Positions 34,194-41,991 of a stretch of DNA of 64,000 nucleotides are shown here, piece after piece. The translations under genes were made by a program, and so were the position numbers. The notes beneath the pieces are model-generated. The model made no database searches. It had not been told where the DNA came from and saw only the letters and a list, made by a program, of their open reading frames with translations. The stretch's first letter is position 1. Every line of letters starts with the position of its first letter. Where the stretch lies: the NCBI GenBank assembly GCA_946409515.1, contig CAMJWS010000003.1, forward strand, positions 124,012 through 188,011, in the 5' to 3' direction. The stretch is from an uncultured Caryophanales bacterium. GTDB lineage: Bacteria; Bacillota_I; Bacilli_A; RFN20; CAG-826.

Positions 34194-35612
34194 TTATGCA
34201 AACAAGAGGAGTAAGACACCCGCTGCAACAGCGGAGCCAATAACACCAGCAACGTTAGGACCCATTGCGTGCATTAATAAGAAGTTTGTTGGATCTTCTC
34301 TAAGACCTTCCTTATGGACAACACGCGCCGCCATAGGAACAGCAGAGACACCAGCGGCACCAATCATTGGATTAACTTTGCCTTTAGTTAAGACACACAT
34401 TAACTTACCACCTAAGACACCGGCCGCAGTCGCAACAGCGAAGGCGATAATACCTAAGCCGAAGATGAGGATTGTATCTAATGTTAAGAATGTTTGTGCA
34501 TCAGCGGTCATACCAACACAGACACCTAATAAGATGGTAACGATATACATTAAGCTATTTGCCAATGTATCTCTAATCTTTGGTACAACACCAGATTCTT
34601 TGATTAAGTTACCAAGCATTAAGCAACCGATTAATGGAGCGGAACTTGGAACGATTAAGACTGTAATAACAGTAACCGCGATTGGGAAGAGAATCTTTTC
34701 AGTCTTGGAAACTTCTCTAGGAGTATCCATTCTAATGGCTCTTTCTTTCTTTGTGGTTAAGAGTCTAATGATTGGAGGTTGAATAACTGGCACTAAAGCC
34801 ATGTATGAGTAAGCAACAATGGCAATAGATGATAAGTATTCAGGAGCTAACTTAGTAGTAACCAAGATAGCGGTTGGGCCGTCCGCACCACCGATAATAC
34901 CGATGGAAGAAGCAATACGTGCATCAAATTGTGTCCAGCCTAAGCCGTTCTTACCTAAGGCAATCGCACCGATAAAGGTAATGAAGATACCAATTTGCGC
35001 AGCGGCACCTAATAACATAGTTTTCTTATTAGCGATTAATGGACCAAAGTCTGTGGTCGCACCAATGCATAAGAAGATTAAGCATGGGTAAATACCCCAT
35101 TTAACACCATAGTAGAGGAATCCGAAGATACCACTATAGTCATAATTGAATAAGTGATCAATGTTCGCAACTAAATCTTTGTCGAATCCTAAAGCAGCAG
35201 GTGCATTTTTTAGGAATGCTTCATTCATCACTAAATCGTGTAATTCTTTTGTTGTAACTTTTAGTCCAATTCCGACTTCATCAACAATTTCTGAAACAGG
35301 AACATGTCTTATTCCAGAAACCAAATATTTGGCTTGATCTATCGATAATCCAACTTCTGAGGCTAACGAAATATAGTTATACTGCGTTCCGCCTTTGTTG
35401 AATATCTCTTCACCAACGTGTGGTAAGTTAACAAGTAACATACCAAAGGCAATTGGTAAGAGGAGGTATGGTTCAAAGTCTTTCTTGATGGCGAGGTACA
35501 AGAGTACACACGCCACGACAATCATAATGAGATTGAGCCAGTAACCTTGGAAAAAGCCCGCAATACCGGATTGTTGGAAAAACGCTACAATTGTATTCCA
35601 AAATTTTTCCAT
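34194..35612 (-). CDS. oadB: Na+-pumping oxaloacetate decarboxylase beta subunit
   Basis: Membrane subunit that decarboxylates the carboxybiotin of the carrier and exports Na+. 472 aa, with about nine or ten hydrophobic helices. Conserved segments are TTDFGPLIANKK (about residues 186-197), the GIIGGADGPTAIL motif (about 238-250) that forms the cation path, and ALVPVIQPPI. Residues about 66-155 form an extra hydrophilic stretch with repeated short helices (GLSIDQAKYLVSG, IGLKVTTKELHDL) between the second and third helices. The usual protein has only a short link there. It lies last before the terminator at 34142-34170. OAD beta, glutaconyl-CoA and methylmalonyl-CoA decarboxylase beta subunits are closely related, but the pckA/oadA context favours oxaloacetate. 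Confidence 0.92.
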   Translation of the reverse strand: MEKFWNTIVAFFQQSGIAGFFQGYWLNLIMIVVACVLLYLAIKKDFEPYLLLPIAFGMLLVNLPHVGEEIFNKGGTQYNYISLASEVGLSIDQAKYLVSGIRHVPVSEIVDEVGIGLKVTTKELHDLVMNEAFLKNAPAALGFDKDLVANIDHLFNYDYSGIFGFLYYGVKWGIYPCLIFLCIGATTDFGPLIANKKTMLLGAAAQIGIFITFIGAIALGKNGLGWTQFDARIASSIGIIGGADGPTAILVTTKLAPEYLSSIAIVAYSYMALVPVIQPPIIRLLTTKKERAIRMDTPREVSKTEKILFPIAVTVITVLIVPSSAPLIGCLMLGNLIKESGVVPKIRDTLANSLMYIVTILLGVCVGMTADAQTFLTLDTILIFGLGIIAFAVATAAGVLGGKLMCVLTKGKVNPMIGAAGVSAVPMAARVVHKEGLREDPTNFLLMHAMGPNVAGVIGSAVAAGVLLLLFA

Positions 35613-35624
35613 ATCTTTTATCCG

Positions 35625-35972
35625 TTATTGTTCAATAGTAACGATGACTTCTTTCGCCTTAACGTTTTGGCCTTTAGTTACTAAAATTTGTGCAACCTTT
35701 CCTTCAAATGGAGAGACGACTTCGTTTTCAAGTTTCATAGCTTCGATGATTAATAAAACATCACCTTTTTGCACTTTGTCGCCTGGTTTAACTTTGATGT
35801 TAACAACTTGACCTTGGATTGGAGAAGGTACTTCTAAGGCACCAGTGGTGTTAACAATTTTCTTTGTTTCTTGTTTTTTCTTCTCTTCTAATGGAACAGT
35901 ATCAACTTGTTCAATAGCTTCGAGTTCAACACGGTATGCTTTACCGTTAACTTTGATTTTATAAATCTTCAT
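35625..35972 (-). CDS. Biotin carrier protein of the decarboxylase
   Basis: Carries CO2 on biotin between OadA and OadB. 115 aa. The first half (about 1-45) is a linker rich in Lys, Glu and Thr, beginning MKIYKIKVNGKAY. The C-terminal biotinyl domain has the motif IIEAMKLENEV with the biotinylated K80, and PIQGQVVNIKVKPGD at its start. In E. coli-type or Klebsiella OAD this domain is fused to the alpha subunit; here it is separate, as in GcdC/MmdC. The gene sits 4 nt after oadG and 12 nt before oadB. Confidence 0.93.
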   Translation of the reverse strand: MKIYKIKVNGKAYRVELEAIEQVDTVPLEEKKKQETKKIVNTTGALEVPSPIQGQVVNIKVKPGDKVQKGDVLLIIEAMKLENEVVSPFEGKVAQILVTKGQNVKAKEVIVTIEQ

Positions 35973-35975
35973 AAA

Positions 35976-36275
35976 TTAGTCCTCAATTCTTTTAATAGAA
36001 ACAATACGTACTTCTTTGCCTGTTTCACGATAGAACTCCATAGAAGCCACTAAAGCGGCGACTACAGCGTTTGGATCTTCGCTAAGAATCTTATTCTCTT
36101 CCTTAGGTAAGATGTTTGTAGAGGCATCGATTTTTTCCATGCCTTTTTGCATCGACCAAGTAATGAAAATAATAATTCCGAGAACAAGGAAGACGATAAC
36201 GATGGCGATAAGCGCTACTAAGAAGGCTTCACCAACATTTAAGGATTCCCAATTCTGCCAAACACCTAAAACCAT
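35976..36275 (-). CDS. oadG: Oxaloacetate decarboxylase gamma subunit
   Basis: Small membrane subunit that holds the alpha and beta subunits together. 99 aa with one hydrophobic helix (about residues 15-42, VGEAFLVALIAIVIVFLVLG) near the N-terminus and a hydrophilic C-terminal tail (ending VRIVSIKRIED) on the cytoplasmic side. The OadG family is poorly conserved; the assignment rests on size, topology and its place between oadA and the biotin carrier. Two nt separate it from the oadA stop. Confidence 0.85.
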   Translation of the reverse strand: MVLGVWQNWESLNVGEAFLVALIAIVIVFLVLGIIIFITWSMQKGMEKIDASTNILPKEENKILSEDPNAVVAALVASMEFYRETGKEVRIVSIKRIED

Positions 36276-36277
36276 AA

Positions 36278-37648
36278 TTAAGCCTCAACGTGGATGACGG
36301 TTGGAATCGCGTCTTCGTTTCTTTGTTCGATAAATTTAATTGCAACATCACCGAATAAAGCGATGGATAAAACGTCTTCATCACTCTTTGCGATGCCTTT
36401 GTATTGTTTCTTAAGTTCTTCAAATTCTGGTTTCAAATCATCAGCTGGACGATAAGTAATGACTTTGTCATCGCCGATAATTTTACGTCTGATTTCTTCA
36501 TCAACTGGGGCTGGAGATCTACCATATCTACCGTGTAGATATTCGTTGATTTCTTTTGGCACCATCTTGTATCTTTCACCAGAAAGAACATTTAAGACGG
36601 CTTGTGTACCGACCATTTGTGATAATGGAGTAACAAGTGGAGGATAGCCCATATCCTTACGGACATTTGGAACTTCCGCTAAAACTTCATCTAATCTATC
36701 AGAAGCATCTTGTTGCTTAAGCTGATTGATTAAGTTAGATAACATACCGCCTGGAACTTGATATTTGATAATGTTCGCATTAACGGATAAAACTTTTGGA
36801 TTTAATAAACCATTGGCAAGGTATTTTGCTTTGACTGGCGCCATTTTAGCGGCAGCAGCGTTTAACATTGCAACGTTTAATTTTGGATCATATTCAGTGC
36901 CTTGAAGGGCGAAGTTAAGAGATTCAGTACATGGTTGAGATGTACCACCGCTTAATGGGCTTAAAGCGCAGTCAACGATGTCGACACCCGCTTCAATAGC
37001 TTTTAAATATGTCATTTCACATAAGCCACCTGTGCAGTGACTGTGTAATTCGATTGGTAATTTGGTGTTTTTCTTTAACGCACTGATTAATTCATAAGCA
37101 GCGGTTGGCATCATAACACCAGCCATATCTTTAATACAGATGCTATCAGCACCCATCTTTTCAATTTCTTTTGCTAATTCAACATAGTATTGAACAGTAT
37201 GAACTGGGGATGTTGTATAGCTTAAAGCGATTTGGCATTCGCCACCATATTTCTTGGTGGCCTTAACAGCGCACTCTAAGTTACGAATATCGTTTAAAGC
37301 ATCGAAGATACGGATAATATCAATACCATTCTTGATGGATTTTTCGACGAACTTTTCAACGACATCGTCAGCATAGTGTCTGTAACCGAGGATGTTTTGA
37401 CCACGGAATAACATTTGTAATTTGGTTTTCTTACAAACTTTCTTCGCTAATCTAAGTCTTTCCCATGGATCTTCGTTTAAGAATCTTAAACAAGCATCAA
37501 AGGTGGCACCACCCCAAATTTCAATGGCGTGGTAACCGACTTGGTCAAGTTCTTTAAGCGCACAAAGAACTTCTTCGGTGTTCATTCTTGTGGCGAATAA
37601 TGATTGATGGCCGTCTCTTAGGCCTGTTTCGACAATTTTAACACCCAT
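36278..37648 (-). CDS. oadA: Oxaloacetate decarboxylase alpha subunit, carboxyltransferase domain only
   Basis: Transfers the carboxyl group of oxaloacetate to biotin on the separate carrier protein, leaving pyruvate. 456 aa. The TIM-barrel has the family signature ETGLRDGHQSLFATR, the metal-binding HSHCTGG and the carbamylated-Lys region ICIKDMAG. The C-terminal biotin domain found in fused OadA proteins is missing, in line with the separate carrier downstream. The gene is 9 nt after the pckA stop. The same fold is found in pyruvate carboxylase subunit B and transcarboxylase 5S, but the operon supports the decarboxylase. AGGAAAAATT serves as ribosome binding site. Confidence 0.94.
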   Translation of the reverse strand: MGVKIVETGLRDGHQSLFATRMNTEEVLCALKELDQVGYHAIEIWGGATFDACLRFLNEDPWERLRLAKKVCKKTKLQMLFRGQNILGYRHYADDVVEKFVEKSIKNGIDIIRIFDALNDIRNLECAVKATKKYGGECQIALSYTTSPVHTVQYYVELAKEIEKMGADSICIKDMAGVMMPTAAYELISALKKNTKLPIELHSHCTGGLCEMTYLKAIEAGVDIVDCALSPLSGGTSQPCTESLNFALQGTEYDPKLNVAMLNAAAAKMAPVKAKYLANGLLNPKVLSVNANIIKYQVPGGMLSNLINQLKQQDASDRLDEVLAEVPNVRKDMGYPPLVTPLSQMVGTQAVLNVLSGERYKMVPKEINEYLHGRYGRSPAPVDEEIRRKIIGDDKVITYRPADDLKPEFEELKKQYKGIAKSDEDVLSIALFGDVAIKFIEQRNEDAIPTVIHVEA

Positions 37649-37657
37649 AATTTTTCC

Positions 37658-39265
37658 TTATTCAGCTTTAGGACCAGCTTTGACTAAGGCTTTGCCAGCT
37701 TCGTTACTTTCGTATTTGACGAAGTTCTTAACGAATCTAGAAGCTAAGTCAGCAGCTTTCTTATCCCAATCAGCTGGGTTAGCATATGTATCTCTTGGGT
37801 CTAAGATTTTTGGATCGACACCTGGTAATTCAGTTGGGACTTCAAAATCAAAGACAGGAATTTTCTTTGTTGGGGCTTTGTTGATAGAACCATCTAAGAT
37901 CGCATCGATGATACCACGTGTATCTTTGATGGAAATACGTTTGCCTGTACCATTCCAACCAGTGTTAACTAAGTAGGCTTTAGCACCACTTAATTTCATC
38001 TTCTTCACTAATTCTTCAGCGTATTTTGTTGGATGTAATTCCAAGAAAGCTTGACCGAAGCAAGCGGAGAATGTTGGTGTTGGTTCTGTAATGCCTCTTT
38101 CAGTACCAGCGAGTTTCGCTGTGAAACCACTTAAGAAGTAATATTGTGTTTGTTCTGGAGTTAAGATGCTGACTGGTGGTAAGACACCGAAAGCATCCGC
38201 ACTTAAGAAGATAACGTTCTTAGCGTGTGGACCATGGCTAATTGGTTTAACAATCTTTTCAATGTGATTGATTGGATAACTAACACGTGTGTTTTCTGTG
38301 ACTGTCTTATCAGCAAAGTCAATTTTGCCGTTAGCATCAACAGTAACGTTTTCTAATAAAGCGTTTCTACGGATAGCGTTATAGATATCTGGTTCACTTT
38401 CTTTATCTAAGTTAATGACTTTAGCGTAGCAACCACCTTCGAGGTTGAAGACACCATTGTCATCCCAACCGTGTTCATCATCACCGATGAGTAATCTCTT
38501 TGGATCGGTTGATAATGTAGTTTTACCTGTACCGGATAAACCGAAGAAGATGGCGGTATTTTCACCATTCATATCAGTGTTCGCGGAGCAGTGCATTGAG
38601 GCAATGCCTTTAAGTGGTAAGTAGTAGTTCATCATGGAGAACATACCTTTCTTCATTTCACCACCGTACCATGTATTTAAAATGACTTGTTCTTTACTTG
38701 TGATGTTGAACGCAACACATGTTTCAGAGTTAAGTCCTAATTCTTTGTAGTTTTCAACTTTAGCTTTAGAAGCAGTATAAACGATGAAGTCTGGTTCAAA
38801 GTTCTTTAATTCTTCTTCTGTTGGCTTAATGAACATATTTCTAACGAAATGTGCTTGCCATGCCACTTCCATAATGAAGCGGACGGCCATTCTTGTATCC
38901 TTGTTAGCACCACAATAGGCATCAACAACGAACAATCTCTTTTCAGATAATTCCTTTTGAGCAAGAGCTTTGACTTTAGCCCAAACATCTTCACTCATTG
39001 GATGGTTATCGTTCTTATAACCTTCTGAAGTCCACCAAACTGTATTTTCGCTGTTCTTATCGACGACAATGTATTTGTCCTTTGGGGATCTACCTGTGTA
39101 GATACCAGTCATAACGTTAACAGCGTTAAGTTCGGTAACTGTACCTTTTTCATAGCCTTCGAGGCTAGCTTTTGTTTCTTCTTCGAAAAGAAGTTCATAA
39201 GAAGGGTTATAAACCACTTCTTTTACATTTTTGATTCCATATTTACCTAAATCAATATTTGGCAT
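37658..39265 (-). CDS. pckA: Phosphoenolpyruvate carboxykinase (ATP)
   Basis: Interconverts PEP + CO2 + ADP and oxaloacetate + ATP. 535 aa, full length. Features: [14 protein letters not shown] near the N-terminus, [13 protein letters not shown], the kinase P-loop [36 protein letters not shown] with metal ligands, and [12 protein letters not shown]. In anaerobic Bacillota it often runs toward oxaloacetate, making ATP. That direction fits here because OAD genes for removing the CO2 again follow in the same operon. AGAGGAG precedes the ATG. The promoter region contains an 18-bp AT palindrome (39328-39345). Confidence 0.97.
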   Translation of the reverse strand: MPNIDLGKYGIKNVKEVVYNPSYELLFEEETKASLEGYEKGTVTELNAVNVMTGIYTGRSPKDKYIVVDKNSENTVWWTSEGYKNDNHPMSEDVWAKVKALAQKELSEKRLFVVDAYCGANKDTRMAVRFIMEVAWQAHFVRNMFIKPTEEELKNFEPDFIVYTASKAKVENYKELGLNSETCVAFNITSKEQVILNTWYGGEMKKGMFSMMNYYLPLKGIASMHCSANTDMNGENTAIFFGLSGTGKTTLSTDPKRLLIGDDEHGWDDNGVFNLEGGCYAKVINLDKESEPDIYNAIRRNALLENVTVDANGKIDFADKTVTENTRVSYPINHIEKIVKPISHGPHAKNVIFLSADAFGVLPPVSILTPEQTQYYFLSGFTAKLAGTERGITEPTPTFSACFGQAFLELHPTKYAEELVKKMKLSGAKAYLVNTGWNGTGKRISIKDTRGIIDAILDGSINKAPTKKIPVFDFEVPTELPGVDPKILDPRDTYANPADWDKKAADLASRFVKNFVKYESNEAGKALVKAGPKAE

Positions 39266-39327
39266 ATGTTTACTCCTCTTTCTAAGCGTTTAACCCAAAA
39301 ACGCCCAAATCGAAATCATTGTATCAC

Positions 39328-39345
39328 AATTATTTATAAATAATT
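39328..39345. promoter_or_regulatory. AT-rich palindrome in the pckA promoter
   Basis: AATTATTTATAAATAATT is a perfect 18-bp palindrome lying just upstream of a TGTGATACAAT extended -10 sequence on the minus strand. It may be an operator for the pckA-OAD operon. Confidence 0.4.
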
Positions 39346-39445
39346 AACAAAAACGGTAAAAATAATTTGTGACAAACACTAGGCAAGTGTATGCATATAC
39401 GAATCAAATATTATTTTGATTATGTTTCTAGGTCGTCTTCAAGAG

Positions 39446-39473
39446 TTGTTTATTTCTTGAGCCAATCTATAAT
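39446..39473 (+). promoter_or_regulatory. Promoter of the PstS-like membrane module (leaderless)
   Basis: TTGTTT (-35), 16-nt spacer, TATAAT (-10). The -10 ends 8 nt before the ATG at 39482 (5 nt before a GTG at 39479). No Shine-Dalgarno sequence is present. Confidence 0.65.
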
Positions 39474-39481
39474 ATTTTGTG

Positions 39482-39874
39482 ATGGGCTCGGAAATATATT
39501 TATTAATGTTTGCCTTATTCATTACCCCAATTCCAGGTGGGATTGTTTTAATCGCTCTTGGAAATAAATTTCATAAGAAGCCAATGATAATATGGGGTTC
39601 AATCATCGTTGGTGTTTTGGCATTCTGCTCTCTTATGACGTTTGCCTTTTTCACTGGTGGAGCGCTTTTCTTATTATTTGGTTTACCACTTTTAATATTA
39701 CTCGCTTCCGCGATTGCCTTTGTCATTGCCATATACTATCTCGTTGATGGCTTTATGCGACATATTAAAGGACGAATTATCGCTGGCTTTGTTATTCTCG
39801 GAGTCATTGTTTCATTTGTAATCATTCCAATCATTTTGATATCTATATTTGGTTTACCTATCAGTCTTATGTAA
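39482..39874 (+). CDS. Four-helix membrane protein A of the PstS-like module
   Basis: I do not recognise this family. 130 aa, almost wholly hydrophobic with about four membrane helices and very short loops. One loop reads GNKFHKKPMIIWGS and a second DGFMRHIKGRIIAG. The same pattern (basic loop with KKPM, then a helix; later a Gly/Lys loop, then a helix) recurs in the next gene and, more loosely, in the protein at 41460-41927. The three are probably paralogues. The start is either GTG (39479) or ATG (39482); the -10 box 5-8 nt upstream points to a leaderless mRNA. First gene of a five-gene rightward operon. Confidence 0.7.
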   Translation: MGSEIYLLMFALFITPIPGGIVLIALGNKFHKKPMIIWGSIIVGVLAFCSLMTFAFFTGGALFLLFGLPLLILLASAIAFVIAIYYLVDGFMRHIKGRIIAGFVILGVIVSFVIIPIILISIFGLPISLM

Positions 39875-39909
39875 TTTTTAACGTCTAATTATTTGAGGAC
39901 TCAAAAACT

Positions 39910-40350
39910 ATGGAAATTATCGTATGTATCTTAATCGGCGCTGCACTTATTACTGCAGGTGTCATGTTAGTAATTAATGGCGGTAAGCGTCAGCAAAAGC
40001 CAATGCTTATTGGTGGTTGGGTACTCACTATTGCCGCGATTGTCGGCACTATCGTGGGAGTCATCCTTTTCGCAGGTCTTGGTAAACAAAGCTTAACTTC
40101 CGCTTTTATTACCTACGCTTTCCCAGCATTAATGCTTATTGGCTTTATTATTGCCATCGGTGTGGGTGTTGGTAATTTAATCAAAGGTTACGAAAAAGAC
40201 AAAGAAGGAAAAGTTAACACTAATAAAATCATCGCAGGATGGGCATTACTTATCCTATCCATCTTATTAGTTTTAGCGGTCATTATTCCTTTAACAATTG
40301 TCTTTGATCAACAAAGTAGCGGGGACGCAAACGAAATCAGGTTTATGTAA
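39910..40350 (+). CDS. Four-helix membrane protein B of the PstS-like module
   Basis: Unrecognised membrane protein of 146 aa with about four helices. It resembles the preceding protein: GGKRQQKPMLIGGW matches GNKFHKKPMIIWGS in place, and KGYEKDKEGKVNTNKIIAGW matches the second basic loop. The C-terminal tail (QQSSGDANEIRFM) is hydrophilic. GAGGA lies 11-12 nt upstream of the ATG. One base separates its stop from the next small gene. No catalytic motif is apparent. Confidence 0.75.
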   Translation: MEIIVCILIGAALITAGVMLVINGGKRQQKPMLIGGWVLTIAAIVGTIVGVILFAGLGKQSLTSAFITYAFPALMLIGFIIAIGVGVGNLIKGYEKDKEGKVNTNKIIAGWALLILSILLVLAVIIPLTIVFDQQSSGDANEIRFM

Positions 40351-40351
40351 T

Positions 40352-40492
40352 ATGAGTGATAAATTATTTAAATGGATTTTATCCATCATCGCTATCGTTG
40401 GAGTGGTTAGTATTGTCACTCTTTTGATAGTCACAATTGTCCTTTATAGACAAACATCAATGATTACTTTCATTGAAAAGGAGCTTTGGTAA
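40352..40492 (+). CDS. Single-helix membrane microprotein, 46 aa
   Basis: 46 residues from the ATG at 40352: a short basic head (MSDKLFKW), one long hydrophobic helix (ILSIIAIVGVVSIVTLLIVT) and a tail ending ITFIEKELW. It starts one base after the previous stop and its own stop overlaps the next start (TAATG), so it is tightly embedded in the operon. That arrangement is the main support for its being real. It may be a small partner of the neighbouring membrane proteins. No known family. Confidence 0.65.
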   Translation: MSDKLFKWILSIIAIVGVVSIVTLLIVTIVLYRQTSMITFIEKELW

Positions 40493-41448
40493 TGGATAAG
40501 AAGAAATTAGTTAAACAAATATTGGCAATATTTGGTGTTGTTTCTTTCATGGTCATCACCAATGTCTTTATTTTCGCGGTGTTCACTAATAGATGTATTA
40601 ACGATACATCCTCACAAATGCAGGCTAAATCTGTGGAAGTAGATCAATACTTACCATTCGCTCAAGAAACAAAAATTGTCAAAAGAGATTATAGTGATAA
40701 ATTAGAAGGTGACTTACCAGTCATCGACGGGGCTGCGGCATTAGTGCCTGTCTTTAATTCACTAGTGTATTCCATCTATCCTGAATCATCGGTTAAATAT
40801 GAAAACGGTGATTTCACTAGTGATTCCGCTTTGCAATACCACAACACCCGTGGTGCATTTAAAGGTATTGTGGATGGGGACTGTGATATCGCTTTCTGTG
40901 CTAAACCTAGTGATGAACAAGTTAGATATGGTTTAGATAAAGGTGTGGAATTAGAATTAACACCAATTGGTAGAGAAGCATTCGTCTTTATTGTAAATAA
41001 AAATAATCCAGTTGATGGTTTAACCATGGAACAATTAAAACAAATCTATTCTGGTAAGGTTACTAACTGGAAAGATGTTGGAGGCGCAAACCGCCCGATC
41101 AATGTTGTACAAAGAAACCAAGGCAGTGGTTCTCAAACCACACTAGAAAAATTGTTTGGTAAAGATATTAAACCTAATTTCTTTGGTCCTTTAGGATCAT
41201 CACTAGGCTTCTCATTTAGATTCTATGTTGAAGAATTAACTAAGCATGGACATATTAAGATGCTTAAATTAAACGATGTTTATCCAAGTAGAGAAAACGT
41301 CCAAAATGAATCCTACCCTATCGTCTCTAATTTCTATGCCGTTACAAGAAAAGGCGAAACAAATCCAAATGTCCAAAAGGTTTTAGACTTTGTTCTTTCC
41401 TCTCTTGGTCAAGAAATCATTAACGAAACAGGATATGTTTCCTTATAG
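40492..41448 (+). CDS. PstS-like phosphate-binding-fold protein, membrane-anchored
   Basis: Extracytoplasmic ligand-binding protein of the PBP-like (PstS) superfamily, 318 aa. Residues about 8-30 form a signal-anchor helix without a lipobox. The binding domain begins PVIDGAAALVP, equivalent to the IDGSTAL-type phosphate-binding start of PstS. Other family segments are DCDIAFCAKPSD, IGREAFVFIVNKNNPV, LTMEQLKQIYSGKVTNWKDVGG, QRNQGSGSQTTLEK (phosphate loop) and NFYAVTRKGE. No pstC, pstA, pstB or phoU gene is adjacent. AGGAG lies 8 nt before the ATG. It may be a phosphate sensor rather than a transporter receptor, since it sits among small membrane proteins. Confidence 0.85.
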   Translation: MDKKKLVKQILAIFGVVSFMVITNVFIFAVFTNRCINDTSSQMQAKSVEVDQYLPFAQETKIVKRDYSDKLEGDLPVIDGAAALVPVFNSLVYSIYPESSVKYENGDFTSDSALQYHNTRGAFKGIVDGDCDIAFCAKPSDEQVRYGLDKGVELELTPIGREAFVFIVNKNNPVDGLTMEQLKQIYSGKVTNWKDVGGANRPINVVQRNQGSGSQTTLEKLFGKDIKPNFFGPLGSSLGFSFRFYVEELTKHGHIKMLKLNDVYPSRENVQNESYPIVSNFYAVTRKGETNPNVQKVLDFVLSSLGQEIINETGYVSL

Positions 41449-41459
41449 GAATAATTATT

Positions 41460-41927
41460 GTGGGACTTATATTTTTCAATTTAATGATATTTACAGTTAC
41501 ACTTACTGCGCTTCTTTTATTAGTGTTTGGTATTATCTTTCGTAAGAATAAAGATAAAAACAATCCGAAAAGAAGTAATGGAGTATGGCTTATTGTACTA
41601 GGGGCAATACTATTACTACCTTTCCTCATACTAGATATTTATTTCCTAGTCAGAGAAGCGAGTGGAGGCGCTAATGTAATCGGTAATGGCACTTTGCTAA
41701 TAGGTAGCTTCCTTATTTGGCCAATTGTATTAATCGTAGATGCTGGTGTTCTTACGTTCTATTTAGTCATAGGCATATCCTTCATGCGCTCAGGCAAAGA
41801 TAAGAAGACAAAAGAGATAGTAGCTATTGATCATTATGTTTTTGGTCGTTTACTCATTATATTTGGTATTGCATATATCGTTTGTGCGATAGGTGCGACA
41901 TTTATTCCGCCATCATTCTTGGGATAA
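41460..41927 (+). CDS. Membrane protein C of the PstS-like module
   Basis: Unrecognised membrane protein, 155 aa, starting at GTG with AGGAA upstream. About four helices: FNLMIFTVTLTALLLLVFGI, a second after a basic KNKDKNNPKRSNG loop, a third (LIGSFLIWPIVLIVDAGVLT) and a fourth after a basic SGKDKKTKE loop. The spacing of basic loops matches the proteins at 39482 and 39910, suggesting a shared origin. It is the last gene of the operon; a strong bidirectional terminator follows. Confidence 0.75.
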   Translation: MGLIFFNLMIFTVTLTALLLLVFGIIFRKNKDKNNPKRSNGVWLIVLGAILLLPFLILDIYFLVREASGGANVIGNGTLLIGSFLIWPIVLIVDAGVLTFYLVIGISFMRSGKDKKTKEIVAIDHYVFGRLLIIFGIAYIVCAIGATFIPPSFLG

Positions 41928-41942
41928 TTATTTAAGCAAAAG

Positions 41943-41980
41943 AAAAAGACGGACAAGCCGTGAAGCAAGTCCGTCTTTTT
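41943..41980. terminator. Bidirectional terminator after the PstS-like module
   Basis: AAAAAGACGGAC and GTCCGTCTTTTT form a 12-bp stem including A/T-runs. It serves both the rightward module and the leftward protease gene. Confidence 0.9.
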
Positions 41981-41991
41981 GGTTGTAACTG

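Noticed and set aside
34180-34782. Plus-strand frame of 200 codons antisense to oadB
   Set aside because: Antisense to a conserved membrane-protein gene; Ala/Thr/Pro-rich shadow frame without start signals.
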